Of a stretch of DNA of 64,000 nt, positions 54,773 to 63,664 are shown in pieces. The position numbers and the translations under genes are program-made. Below the pieces are notes generated by a model. It saw only the letters and a program-made list of their open reading frames with translations, was not told the DNA's origin and made no database searches. This stretch comes from Sphingobacteriaceae bacterium DW12 (GTDB lineage: Bacteria > Bacteroidota > Bacteroidia > Sphingobacteriales > Sphingobacteriaceae): NCBI GenBank assembly GCA_000783305.1, contig JROE01000007.1, positions 62,001 through 126,000 on the forward strand. Direction: 5' to 3'. The stretch's first letter is position 1, and every line of letters starts with the position of its first letter.

Positions 54773-55300
54773 TTATTCTGCAACAATCTTACCTTGCATA
54801 ATGCCAAAGTGACCTGGGAAACTACAGATAAAAGAGTATACACCTTTTTCAAGGGTGAATGAAATTTTATCAGTTTCTCCTGGACCTAATAATTTGGTGT
54901 GTGCAATAATAGATGAAGCAGAAGATTTAGGAATGTACTCGTCTGCAGCTGCACCTGCAGCTTCTCCACCAAAAGTAGCAAGGTCTGTACCTGGAGTTAG
55001 GATGACAACATTATGCCCCATCGCCTCTTTTGGCATTTCTCCTGCATTCTTAAAATTCAATTCAACAGGTTCGCCAGCTTTTACACGGAACAAATCTTTG
55101 CTGAATTTCATCTGATCATTTCCCTCTAGGGAAATAGTATTTGAAATAGCTTCGTTTTCGATGCCTGGAACTGTTTCTACTGGTGCTGTCTCCTCTGTTG
55201 GTGCTGTGTTTTCAGAAGTAGTCGCTTTTTTGCTTTCTCCTCCACAAGAAGCAAAGGCAACAGCCAAAGCCAAGGCAGGAATAATAAATAATTTTTTCAT
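54773..55300 (-). CDS. Azurin-like cupredoxin lipoprotein
   Basis: A 175-residue lipoprotein (signal ending AVAFASC, lipidated Cys), a Thr/Glu/Pro-rich linker and a type I copper domain with all four ligands: GHNVV (His), CSFPGHFGIMQG (Cys, His, Met). It transfers electrons at the periplasmic face of the outer or inner membrane, probably to a terminal oxidase or peroxidase. The start is the ATG at 55300; an upstream 12-residue extension would precede the signal peptide. Confidence 0.92.
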   Translation of the reverse strand: MKKLFIIPALALAVAFASCGGESKKATTSENTAPTEETAPVETVPGIENEAISNTISLEGNDQMKFSKDLFRVKAGEPVELNFKNAGEMPKEAMGHNVVILTPGTDLATFGGEAAGAAADEYIPKSSASSIIAHTKLLGPGETDKISFTLEKGVYSFICSFPGHFGIMQGKIVAE

Positions 55301-55357
55301 TGTGAACTGTAAATTTAATCTTTGACCAAAATACACAATATTTATCTCATCTCTAAA

Positions 55358-56989
55358 TCAGTTCCTTTTGAAGGTCACTTTTATTCCCTTTTTTTTCTCG
55401 ATTACCTCAATCGCCTTATGATATAGGTCAATCGCATCGAAAGGTTTTCCGATTACGCCATCGGCGCCCACATCATAGGCTTCAGCTTGTTCCGATTCCA
55501 AAACAGAAGCAGATATAGTAATAATGGGGGTATTGGCCTTCTCGTAATCCGTATGATTCTTGATTTCTTTGATTGCTTCAAATCCGCTCATGATAGGCAT
55601 ATGTGTATCCATCATGATTAAGTCATAATTTCGATGCTCAATATTTTCGAGCACTGCTTTTCCGTTTTTGACGATGTCTACATCGCAATCCCAAGCTTTT
55701 AAGATATGTGACAACATAAAACTGTTGAGATCATTGTCCTCCGCGATGAGGACATGCAATTTTTCAAACTTCGGGAGTTGTGTATAGAGTTGTTCCATTT
55801 TGGGGTCTGCAATTGCAAAGTCATTTGTCTCTTCAAACCAAGATTGAAAAGAAAATTCACTTCCATTTCCATATTCACTACTAGCGTCCACCTCTCCTTC
55901 GAATAGATCAGCCAATCGCTTTACGATGGCAAGTCCCAAACCGGTTCCGCCAAATTTTTTGGTAATGCCATCATCCGCTTGTTCAAATGCCATAAAGATT
56001 TTGTTGAGTGATGCAGTGCGAATTCCGATGCCCGTATCCCTTACACTAAATCGAATCAAATGCTTATTGTCAATGGTTTCGAGGACTTTGATTCGCAGCG
56101 TGACTTTACCTTTCTCTGTGAATTTCAGACCATTGGAAATAAAATTGCTGAGAATCTGCTGGAGTCTCAAAGAGTCGGTCTTGACACATACTGGGAGCGC
56201 AGGATCGGTCTGCATTTCGAATTGTAATTGCTTATTGGCAGCTTTAATCTTAAAAATTTTGTTCAAGTCATCGAACAAATCTTGCATAACCAAATTTTCG
56301 AACTCTAGTTTCATCATTCCAGAGTCTATTTTCGAGATGTCTAAGATGTCATTGATGATGAGTAAGAGCGAGTGAGATGCATTATCCAACCGGCCTACCC
56401 AATCTTTCTGTTCAGGAGACAAGCTTGAACTGCGGAGCATCTGTGTGATTCCCATAATACCATTTATCGGTGTACGAATCTCATGACTCATATTGGCCAA
56501 AAATATCTCTTTTGATTTGCGAGCTTGCTCCGCCTCTTCTTTCGAACGAATCAAGGCTTGTTTTGAAAATTCCAGTTCTGCATTTTTTTCCTTTATTTGC
56601 TGCTGTGTAAAGACTTGCTGCATAAAGGACCTTACTTTTGCAATAGTAATCTCGGGGCTAAGCGGTTTGTACAAATAATCCACTGCACCGCTATTTAACC
56701 CTTGAATCAAGTACTTGTCTTCCTTGGATATGGCTGTGACCATAATCGCGATGATATCTCGAGTTTTAGGATTGCCTTTCAAAATGGACACAAATTCGAA
56801 TCCATTTATATCAGGCATCTGAACATCTATCAGTGCGATAGCGATGTCCTCTTTCCAACATAACCGTAGCGCCTCGTTTGGATCCGTGCTGCTCAGGATG
56901 CTAATTCCCTCAATATCTTCCAATAATGCTTGGAGGCTTATGATATTTTCAATCTTATCATCTAAAATTAATAGATTTAATTTTTTCAT
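55358..56989 (-). CDS. Cytoplasmic hybrid histidine kinase (REC-HisKA-HATPase-REC)
   Basis: A 543-residue protein without membrane segments. An N-terminal receiver (NLLILDDKIENIISL; LIDVQMPDINGFEF, Asp near 55; KPLSP) precedes a coiled segment, HisKA (ANMSHEIRTPINGIMG), an HATPase (DTGIGI; FGGTGLGLAI) and a C-terminal receiver (VLIAEDNDLNSFM; MMDTHMPIMSGFEA; GKPF). The first receiver could accept phosphate from the large kinase. Last gene of the four-gene operon, 4 bases after cheB. Confidence 0.9.
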   Translation of the reverse strand: MKKLNLLILDDKIENIISLQALLEDIEGISILSSTDPNEALRLCWKEDIAIALIDVQMPDINGFEFVSILKGNPKTRDIIAIMVTAISKEDKYLIQGLNSGAVDYLYKPLSPEITIAKVRSFMQQVFTQQQIKEKNAELEFSKQALIRSKEEAEQARKSKEIFLANMSHEIRTPINGIMGITQMLRSSSLSPEQKDWVGRLDNASHSLLLIINDILDISKIDSGMMKLEFENLVMQDLFDDLNKIFKIKAANKQLQFEMQTDPALPVCVKTDSLRLQQILSNFISNGLKFTEKGKVTLRIKVLETIDNKHLIRFSVRDTGIGIRTASLNKIFMAFEQADDGITKKFGGTGLGLAIVKRLADLFEGEVDASSEYGNGSEFSFQSWFEETNDFAIADPKMEQLYTQLPKFEKLHVLIAEDNDLNSFMLSHILKAWDCDVDIVKNGKAVLENIEHRNYDLIMMDTHMPIMSGFEAIKEIKNHTDYEKANTPIITISASVLESEQAEAYDVGADGVIGKPFDAIDLYHKAIEVIEKKKGIKVTFKRN

Positions 56990-56993
56990 GGAA

Positions 56994-57575
56994 TTAATTC
57001 TTGATGTGTGGTTTGTTTAAAGTGAGGATATAGTCTAGGATGCTGACACTGTCCAAAACTTGATCATAGGCAGCTTGTCTAATTGCTGCTTCCGGCATTG
57101 TCGGAATTTCAGCTGTCTGCGGGTCTTGGACAATGCAAGTGCCTCCCATCTGTTTGATATAAGCCATGCCATCTGCCCCATCCTGATTGGCTCCAGAAAA
57201 AAGTATTCCGATTGTCCCTGTCAGGTATACATCTGCTGCCGATTCCATCGTCACGTCAATTGAAGGCCGGCAAAACTGTACAGGCTCGGATAGATCAAGT
57301 GAGAAGGTGTAATTGGGTTCAATCAGTAAATGATATCCAGGAGGCGCAAAATAAACTACACCAGGCACTATATCTTCTTTCTCTTCTGCTGCTTTAACCG
57401 TAATTTCACATTTCGAACTTAAATTTTGTTCAATATGGGTTTCATACTTCGCATTTCTATGAAGTACTACGACAATTGGAATCGTCATATCGGAGGGCAG
57501 GGCCTTGATAATATCTACCAAAATACCATAACTTCCTGCTGAACCGGCTAATATGATGATGCTTGATTTATCCAT
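56994..57575 (-). CDS. cheB: CheB-type methylesterase without receiver domain
   Basis: A 193-residue protein with only the catalytic half of CheB. The Ser (LAGSAGSYG), His (VLHRN) and Asp (SGANQDGADGMAYIK) of the triad are visible. The receiver domain that normally gates it is missing, so regulation may come from the neighbouring kinase receivers. No methyl-accepting chemotaxis protein, CheA or CheW gene is nearby. I use the ATG at 57575; a TTG extension overlaps cheR. Confidence 0.88.
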   Translation of the reverse strand: MDKSSIIILAGSAGSYGILVDIIKALPSDMTIPIVVVLHRNAKYETHIEQNLSSKCEITVKAAEEKEDIVPGVVYFAPPGYHLLIEPNYTFSLDLSEPVQFCRPSIDVTMESAADVYLTGTIGILFSGANQDGADGMAYIKQMGGTCIVQDPQTAEIPTMPEAAIRQAAYDQVLDSVSILDYILTLNKPHIKN

Positions 57576-57582
57576 TCGTCCG

Positions 57583-58392
57583 TTATGCAATTTTTTGGTA
57601 AATATTGTGTTTTTTGTTCACCAGCTTGAACTTACTGGATACCGCATGCTGATGTAAGCTTTCTTTAGAACCTAAGCAAAGGAAGCCGAAAAGGCAGAGC
57701 GAGTCATGAAAAAGCTCAACGACCTTTTCCTGAAGGTTAGGGTCGAAATATATGAGTACATTACGACACGAAATTAATTGAAACTCATTGAATACACCAT
57801 CCGATACCAGATTGTGAGAGGAAAAGAGTACATTTTTCTTCAATTCACTATGAATAGTTACGGCATCATACATTGCTGTATAGTAATCCGAGAGCGAATT
57901 TGTGGTGCCACTTTTTAGAAAATTATCCGAATATTCTTTCACCTTTTGCAAAGAATAAATCCCCTTTTTTGCATGTTCGATAACATCACTATTGATATCT
58001 GTTCCATAAATAAAAGAGCGATTATCCACTTTGCTCTCTTTTAGCAAAATGGCCAAGGAATATACTTCTTCTCCGGTAGAGCATCCAGCGCTCCAAATCT
58101 TGATTCTTTGAAAAGAAGCTAAATATGGAATGACCTCCTCACGTAATGCCTTATAGAAAAGAGGATCTCTAAACATTTCCGTCACATTGACTGTCAGCTG
58201 GATGATGAAGTGATTGAAATAACCCGGTGTATTGACCAAAGAAGTCTTTAGCGCAACAAGATCTAATTTGTCAAGATTCATCAACCTGGCAACCCTACGT
58301 TTTAAAGATGCCCTGGAATAGCCTGATAGATCCATCCCATTCACATTCTTTACAAACTCAATTAGCTCATCTAACTCTTCAAAGGATATCAT
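57583..58392 (-). CDS. cheR: CheR-type protein-glutamate methyltransferase
   Basis: A 269-residue SAM methyltransferase with an N-terminal helical domain (SGYSRASLKRRVARLM), TEMFRDPLFYKALREEVIPYL, the SAM motif IWSAGCSTGEEVYSLAILL and the CRNVLIYF late motif. It methylates glutamates in chemoreceptors; here no receptor gene is present, so the target is open. It is 8 bases after the large kinase and 7 before cheB. The ATG at 58392 is used; a TTG at 58413 overlaps the kinase. Confidence 0.9.
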   Translation of the reverse strand: MISFEELDELIEFVKNVNGMDLSGYSRASLKRRVARLMNLDKLDLVALKTSLVNTPGYFNHFIIQLTVNVTEMFRDPLFYKALREEVIPYLASFQRIKIWSAGCSTGEEVYSLAILLKESKVDNRSFIYGTDINSDVIEHAKKGIYSLQKVKEYSDNFLKSGTTNSLSDYYTAMYDAVTIHSELKKNVLFSSHNLVSDGVFNEFQLISCRNVLIYFDPNLQEKVVELFHDSLCLFGFLCLGSKESLHQHAVSSKFKLVNKKHNIYQKIA

Positions 58393-58400
58393 ATCGTTTA

Positions 58401-61400
58401 TTAACTTAACCAAACACGCATTAATGAGATAAGCTTATCCAAATCTATCGGTTTGCTTATATAATCATTTGCTCCTATTTGAATTGTTCTTTCACGATCT
58501 CCCTTCATGGCTTTTGCTGTTACCGCTATAACAGGGAGATTCGCGAACTTTTTATTTTGACGAATTTTTTCAATGGCTTCAAAACCATCCATTTCAGGCA
58601 TCATGATATCCATCAATACAAGGTCGAAATCGTTGCCCTTTTCCAATAACTGAATAGCCTCTAGGCCGTTATTGGCAACTTCTATCTGCATATTGTATGC
58701 TTCGAATGCCGTACTGAGCGCAAATACATTGCGCATATCATCATCGGCTATCAATACTTTTTTGCCCGCTAATGCTTTTTCAAGTATTACTTCGCCCTTT
58801 GTATTGGTAGGTCGTTTACCTTGTTCTTTAATATCCTCTAGCCTGTTGAGAAATAGGTTGACTTCATCGATAAGTCTAGTATTGGATTTGCCCGATTTCA
58901 ATACCATTGCTTGCGTATGTCGTAGGATTCGTTCCGTGCTTTCAGCAGGTAGTTCCATCGCTGTATTGATGATGATGGGTGTATTTTGATATAGGGACAT
59001 AGCTTTGATTTCATCCAACAGTTCAAGACCCGACCTGTCAGGTAGGTTGATATCTAGGATAATACAGTCATATACCTTTTGCTTGGAGAGGATTTCCATT
59101 GTTTCTTTTGCATTGAACGCTTGATCCACTACTGTGTTACCCTCATTTAGCGAAGATTTGATGAAATCACTTTGTAGCGCATGATCCTCTATTATGAGTA
59201 CTCTTTTTAAAGGGGTGGAGATTAGTGATTTTATAGTTTTAAACGCATTGTCAAGAGATTCTTCCGTGACTGGTTTGCGTAAGAATCCAATGGCTCCTTT
59301 ATTAATTGGCTCATTCTTGTTTAGTGAAGCCGCAGACATCATATGTACGGGAATGTCATGAGTAATCTCGTTACTCTTTAATTTTTTGAGTACTTCCCAA
59401 CCATCCATTAACGGAAGCATAATGTCTAGGATTATAGCATTAGGTTGGTGTTCGAGGGCCATATCCAATCCTTTGACCCCATTGTAGGCTAGCAATGGTT
59501 CAAATCCTTTCTCGATGGCGTAATCTCTAAGTATTTCAGCGAAATTGATGTCATCCTCTATAATCAGCAAGCGATTTTTATCAGGCTTGTTTTTAATATC
59601 ACTCGATAAGGGTGACTGAATGATTGATGGAGTGACACTCTCTTTATTTGTTGTCCTGAATTCAGTACGCGTTTGTTTTTCCGAGACCGGTTGGTAAGGG
59701 ACAATAAATGTAAATGTACTCCCCTCATTTGGCTTACTTTCTAGTGAAATCCGACCCCCTAATAGATTCGCTAACTCTCGACATATAGAAAGACCAAGCC
59801 CGGTACCACCGAATTTTCGACTAGTGGAACCATCCTCCTGTTTAAAGGCTTCAAAAATAAGTCTTTGTTTCTCTTCCGCGATTCCGATTCCATCGTCTTT
59901 CACTACAAAATGCAGATTAGAATTCACCTGTTTGAATTGAAGGCTAATATGTCCGCCGTTCTGTGTGAATTTAAAAGCATTTGAAAGTAAATTCTTTAAT
60001 ATTTGCTCCAATCGATACTCATCACATAAAAAGGATGTTGGTGTAGAAGGGTCAACAATTAAGCTAAAATTGACTTCCTTTTCTTCCGCAGTAGTGCGGA
60101 ACAACTCCTCAATATTCGACACCAAAGCTTTAATGTCTATGCTATCTTGAGATAACTCTACATTCCCAGATTCAATTTTAGCCAAATCTAACAATTCGTT
60201 GATGAGGTGAAGCAGGTCTGATCCTGCGCTATGAATCACCGAAGCATATTTGATTTGGTCGGTATTGAGATTTTCATGTTTATTATCTTTCAACAGCTTT
60301 GCTAATATCAATATACTGTTGAGGGGAGTTCGTAGTTCGTGACTCATATTGGCCATGAATTCGGATTTATAATGACTTGCCTGTTCTACTTCCTTCACTT
60401 TATCGGAAATATTTTGTCGGGCCTTATCTAAATCATTATTTTTAATCTCTAACAGTTTTGCTTTTTCTTCTAATTCATTATTCGTCTGTGTGAGTTCTTC
60501 CTGCTGCACACGGAGCTCTTCTTCCGAAGCTTCTAATAAACTGGTTTTATGTATAAGCTCTTCGTTAGTCGTACGTAGTTCTTCTTGCTGAGCCTCCAAT
60601 TCTTCAGTCTGCTGTTGCATCTCTTCAAACATCTCTGACATTTGGTTATGTGCTTGTGTTACTTTGACTGCAGTTGCCAACGTGCTTCCGATTTTGTCGA
60701 GATACTCCTTGGTTCTATCAGCATGCTTTTCATCTATCTGTACGCCTATTTCAATGATTCCTACAGTTTCATGTTCATATATAAACGGTACAATGTAAAG
60801 ATCGGTATTAAATTGGGCAACCAATATGCTTGATGCATGAAGCTGAGTATTACTGACAGCTGGGACGTACATTTGCTCTTGGGAGGAAATTACCTCAAAA
60901 GGTAATCCACTCTTGCTATCAATAAATTTGGGTAGTTGGTCTATATCTGTACCATACGAGCCGGCCAATTTGTAGGAGTCACTTTCTGAAGATTTAAAAT
61001 ACATAGTCCCTACTGTCGCATGGATACTCTTGCATATACACGAAAGTGCCTGTTTGGCCAGTTGACTTTCTGTAAAATCCCCTCTTACTACAGTGTCTAA
61101 CTGTGACAGTTGCTGGAGTACCCAGTTCGAATCTTCAATCTGATTGCCGAGCATTTTCAATTGGTCGTAACTTTGTTGCTCTTTTTTCAATGTTTTACGC
61201 AATACTATAAAGACCTGGTTGATCCTTACGAATAGAAAGATCATGATCGCCAACCCAAGAATAACTAACGCATAGGTAACTAATCTACTTATTTTGAGGT
61301 GTTCATTGTTTTCATCAATGAATTTTGCGCGGCTATCTACAACGGAGTTAATTGTATTCGTGAGGTGTTTCTGAATCTGATCGTAGTCTTGTATGATGCT

Positions 61401-61817
61401 GTGAATAAGCTCTTTTTCATTTGTTTGTGCATCTTTTTTTAACTGTCGATTATCTAGAAATGCTTCTACCTCTGACTTAAAGGTAGTTTCCATAACCCGG
61501 TTTGGAGTGTAGTAGGCTGTGGCCTTGAAGAGGTCAACCAAATCTTCTTTAATAATAGTTTGCTTGCTTTGGATAATATCCAGCATGCGCGGATCCTGGG
61601 TGCTCGCGTATAGTAGTTTGTTATTGTTGACGATGCCTAAATTAATTTCCAGATCGTTAATCGTGTTGAATTTTTGTTCCGACAATCCCATGACTTCATC
61701 ATTAAATCGGACACTTTTGTCGAATGAAATGAAAAAGAAGACCACCGCAAACAGAATGATCAAAAAAGAGATAACAATTCCTATTGTTACTTGTGTCTTA
61801 AAATTAATTTTATTCAT
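58401..61817 (-). CDS. Large hybrid histidine kinase with three receivers
   Basis: An 1138-residue membrane sensor. Helix 1 (about 9-29) and helix 2 (about 172-196) bracket a periplasmic CHASE3-like helical domain. Then come a GAF-like region (about 230-390), a long coiled coil (about 390-490; repeated QEELRTTNEEL), HisKA (FMANMSHELRTPLNS), HATPase (DDGIGI; FGGTGLGLSI) and three receivers (RLLIIEDDINFAEIL; RVLIIEDHALQSDFI; KVLIADDDMRNVFAL), each with its own Asp. It leads the operon with cheR, cheB and a second hybrid kinase. The promoter is probably at 62078-62085. Confidence 0.92.
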   Translation of the reverse strand: MNKINFKTQVTIGIVISFLIILFAVVFFFISFDKSVRFNDEVMGLSEQKFNTINDLEINLGIVNNNKLLYASTQDPRMLDIIQSKQTIIKEDLVDLFKATAYYTPNRVMETTFKSEVEAFLDNRQLKKDAQTNEKELIHSIIQDYDQIQKHLTNTINSVVDSRAKFIDENNEHLKISRLVTYALVILGLAIMIFLFVRINQVFIVLRKTLKKEQQSYDQLKMLGNQIEDSNWVLQQLSQLDTVVRGDFTESQLAKQALSCICKSIHATVGTMYFKSSESDSYKLAGSYGTDIDQLPKFIDSKSGLPFEVISSQEQMYVPAVSNTQLHASSILVAQFNTDLYIVPFIYEHETVGIIEIGVQIDEKHADRTKEYLDKIGSTLATAVKVTQAHNQMSEMFEEMQQQTEELEAQQEELRTTNEELIHKTSLLEASEEELRVQQEELTQTNNELEEKAKLLEIKNNDLDKARQNISDKVKEVEQASHYKSEFMANMSHELRTPLNSILILAKLLKDNKHENLNTDQIKYASVIHSAGSDLLHLINELLDLAKIESGNVELSQDSIDIKALVSNIEELFRTTAEEKEVNFSLIVDPSTPTSFLCDEYRLEQILKNLLSNAFKFTQNGGHISLQFKQVNSNLHFVVKDDGIGIAEEKQRLIFEAFKQEDGSTSRKFGGTGLGLSICRELANLLGGRISLESKPNEGSTFTFIVPYQPVSEKQTRTEFRTTNKESVTPSIIQSPLSSDIKNKPDKNRLLIIEDDINFAEILRDYAIEKGFEPLLAYNGVKGLDMALEHQPNAIILDIMLPLMDGWEVLKKLKSNEITHDIPVHMMSAASLNKNEPINKGAIGFLRKPVTEESLDNAFKTIKSLISTPLKRVLIIEDHALQSDFIKSSLNEGNTVVDQAFNAKETMEILSKQKVYDCIILDINLPDRSGLELLDEIKAMSLYQNTPIIINTAMELPAESTERILRHTQAMVLKSGKSNTRLIDEVNLFLNRLEDIKEQGKRPTNTKGEVILEKALAGKKVLIADDDMRNVFALSTAFEAYNMQIEVANNGLEAIQLLEKGNDFDLVLMDIMMPEMDGFEAIEKIRQNKKFANLPVIAVTAKAMKGDRERTIQIGANDYISKPIDLDKLISLMRVWLS

Positions 61818-62077
61818 CTTTAAAAAGTAAGATTAAATAAGTATTTGCCTCTTCACACATTGCGAAATGGGTAAAGGCATATGTTGTCTCCTTGGGATTT
61901 GCTCAATTTGGACCATTTAGTTTCTGTATATACAGTCCCTTAGGGTGGTCGAGCATAGTCCCCATTAATAAATGAATTTCATAGTAGTTAGTTTTGAGGA
62001 TTAGTCTCCTCGCCACTTTATTAAAGCCTTGTTACTTTCGTCTCCGGAAGATTGCTAATAGGCTTCAAATGCAATAC

Positions 62078-62085
62078 CAAAGATA
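62078..62085 (-). promoter_or_regulatory. -7 box TATCTTTG for the kinase-che operon
   Basis: A perfect TAnnTTTG match with TTTAG about 17 bases upstream. It predicts a leader of about 260 bases, long enough for regulation. Confidence 0.45.
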
Positions 62086-62446
62086 GTTTTTCCTTTTCTA
62101 AATGTTTTATTACACGAAAATTATATTTAAGATTTTGTGGAATAAAGTGGGAGGGGGCCGTGGATGTAGGTCTGTGTAAGAAGAGCTCTTTGATTATCAA
62201 TCGCGTAGAAGTAGAGATACTGATGTTTTGAGGATGACGGACCTGTTTTTTGACTCGTTATTTATTTCATAGTGTAATAGATGGGACACTAACTTTTTTG
62301 AGAAATCCAGTTTAGGTCAGTCACTGATCTGAAAAATATAGCCGGAGGTATCACAAAAAAACTCTTGTTTGCTTTGATTCAATCTATCAATTTTATTCAC
62401 AATTGAATAAATTATGGTATATTTATGAAGTTTGAACTGTTGATTG

Positions 62447-62454
62447 TTAATTTG
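62447..62454 (+). promoter_or_regulatory. -7-like box TTAATTTG ahead of floA
   Basis: One mismatch to TAnnTTTG. It ends 4 bases before the ATG at 62459, the same spacing as the other leaderless starts. Confidence 0.4.
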
Positions 62455-62458
62455 ACTT

Positions 62459-63445
62459 ATGAATCCTGAAATTTCGCTAGTATTATTTATTATCGGAGGC
62501 CTCATTGCCTTCTTCTTTCTTTTGTATCTGTTGCCTGTTAATCTTTGGTTTACGGCACAGCTTTCCAATGTTAAGATTAGTCTATTGAATCTAGTTTTGA
62601 TGCGATTGAGAAAGGTTCCACCCTCATTGGTGACAAATGCCATGATTATTTCTACTAAAGCTGGCCTGAATATTACCTCCAACGAAATAGAAACCCATTA
62701 TCTTGCAGGCGGAAATGTGAACAAGGTCATAAAAGCCCTCATCTCTGCTGATAAAGCTAATATTCCTCTGGATTTTAAATTGGCAACTGCTATTGATTTA
62801 GCAGGAAGGGACGTGTTCGACGCCGTCCAATTGTCGGTGAATCCACAGGTTATTAACACCCCTCCAGTGGCGGCAGTCGCAAAAGACGGTATACAATTGA
62901 TTGCCAAAGCGCGTGTTACCGTACGTGCTAATATCAATCAATTGGTTGGTGGCGCCGGAGAGGAGACTATTTTGGCTAGGGTGGGTGAAGGGATTGTCAC
63001 CACGATAGGATCTTCTGTCAATCACAAAGAGGTGCTAGAAAATCCCGATCGGATTTCCAAGACGGTATTATCAAAAGGTTTGGACTCTGGTACTGCATTC
63101 GAAATCTTGTCTATTGATATTGCAGATATCGATATCGGCGAGAATATTGGGGCAAAATTACAAATTGATCAAGCTGAGGCCGATCTTAAAGTGGCCAATG
63201 CACGTGCGGAAGAGCGCCGAGCTATGGCAGTAGCTAATGAGCAAGAGATGCGTGCAAAAGCGCAAGAAGCTAGGGCTAAAGTAATAGATGCCGAAGCACA
63301 AGTACCACTTGCTATGGCAGAAGCATTCCGAAGTGGTAACCTTGGTGTTATGGATTATTATAAGATACAAAATATACAGGCCGATTCCGAAATGCGATCC
63401 TCGATTGCCAAGCCAAATGCTGGAGATAAGGGGACGAACAAATAG
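62459..63445 (+). CDS. floA: Flotillin-like protein FloA
   Basis: A 328-residue membrane-associated scaffold. An N-terminal hydrophobic segment (about 6-27) is followed by a flotillin/SPFH-like domain ([59 protein letters not shown]) and an alanine/glutamate-rich coiled coil (about 240-310). FloA organises membrane microdomains in Bacillus. A strong terminator follows. Confidence 0.94.
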   Translation: MNPEISLVLFIIGGLIAFFFLLYLLPVNLWFTAQLSNVKISLLNLVLMRLRKVPPSLVTNAMIISTKAGLNITSNEIETHYLAGGNVNKVIKALISADKANIPLDFKLATAIDLAGRDVFDAVQLSVNPQVINTPPVAAVAKDGIQLIAKARVTVRANINQLVGGAGEETILARVGEGIVTTIGSSVNHKEVLENPDRISKTVLSKGLDSGTAFEILSIDIADIDIGENIGAKLQIDQAEADLKVANARAEERRAMAVANEQEMRAKAQEARAKVIDAEAQVPLAMAEAFRSGNLGVMDYYKIQNIQADSEMRSSIAKPNAGDKGTNK

Positions 63446-63482
63446 GCTTTTCTATTGTAATAGAAATATTATAAAAATAGTC

Positions 63483-63514
63483 AACCGATTGTGTATTGCA
63501 CAATCGGTTTTTTT
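63483..63514 (+). terminator. Terminator after floA
   Basis: An 11-base stem (63483-63493 with 63499-63509) with loop TATTG, followed by seven Ts (63508-63514). Confidence 0.85.
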
Positions 63515-63664
63515 ATGTTCAGTTGATTGCCTTAAGTTACCATGTTCAGTTCGAATCCGCTATATTTAGCCAAACTTTAATTTTTGGATGGAAATATTCC
63601 CCATCATAAGGTATTCCTATCCGTAGTAATTTGGAGTTTATCCTTAAAACCAAACAATATTCCA

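Larger units (their letters stand above)
61818..62458. other. Divergent intergenic region between the kinase operon and floA
   Basis: 641 bases without a supported gene. It contains the likely kinase promoter (62078-62085, minus) and, at the far end, the floA start with its near-consensus box (62447-62454). An open frame on the minus strand from 62682 mostly overlaps floA and is not supported. I see no RNA gene. Confidence 0.6.

Noticed and set aside
62317-62682. A 121-codon minus-strand frame in the gap before floA
   Set aside because: Over half overlaps floA in antisense, and the rest is AT-rich with no promoter or homology I recognise.
63545-63570. A T-loop-like sequence (GTTCGAATCC) suggesting a tRNA
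   Set aside because: No T-stem, anticodon arm or acceptor pairing can be drawn around it, and the preceding bases are the floA terminator.
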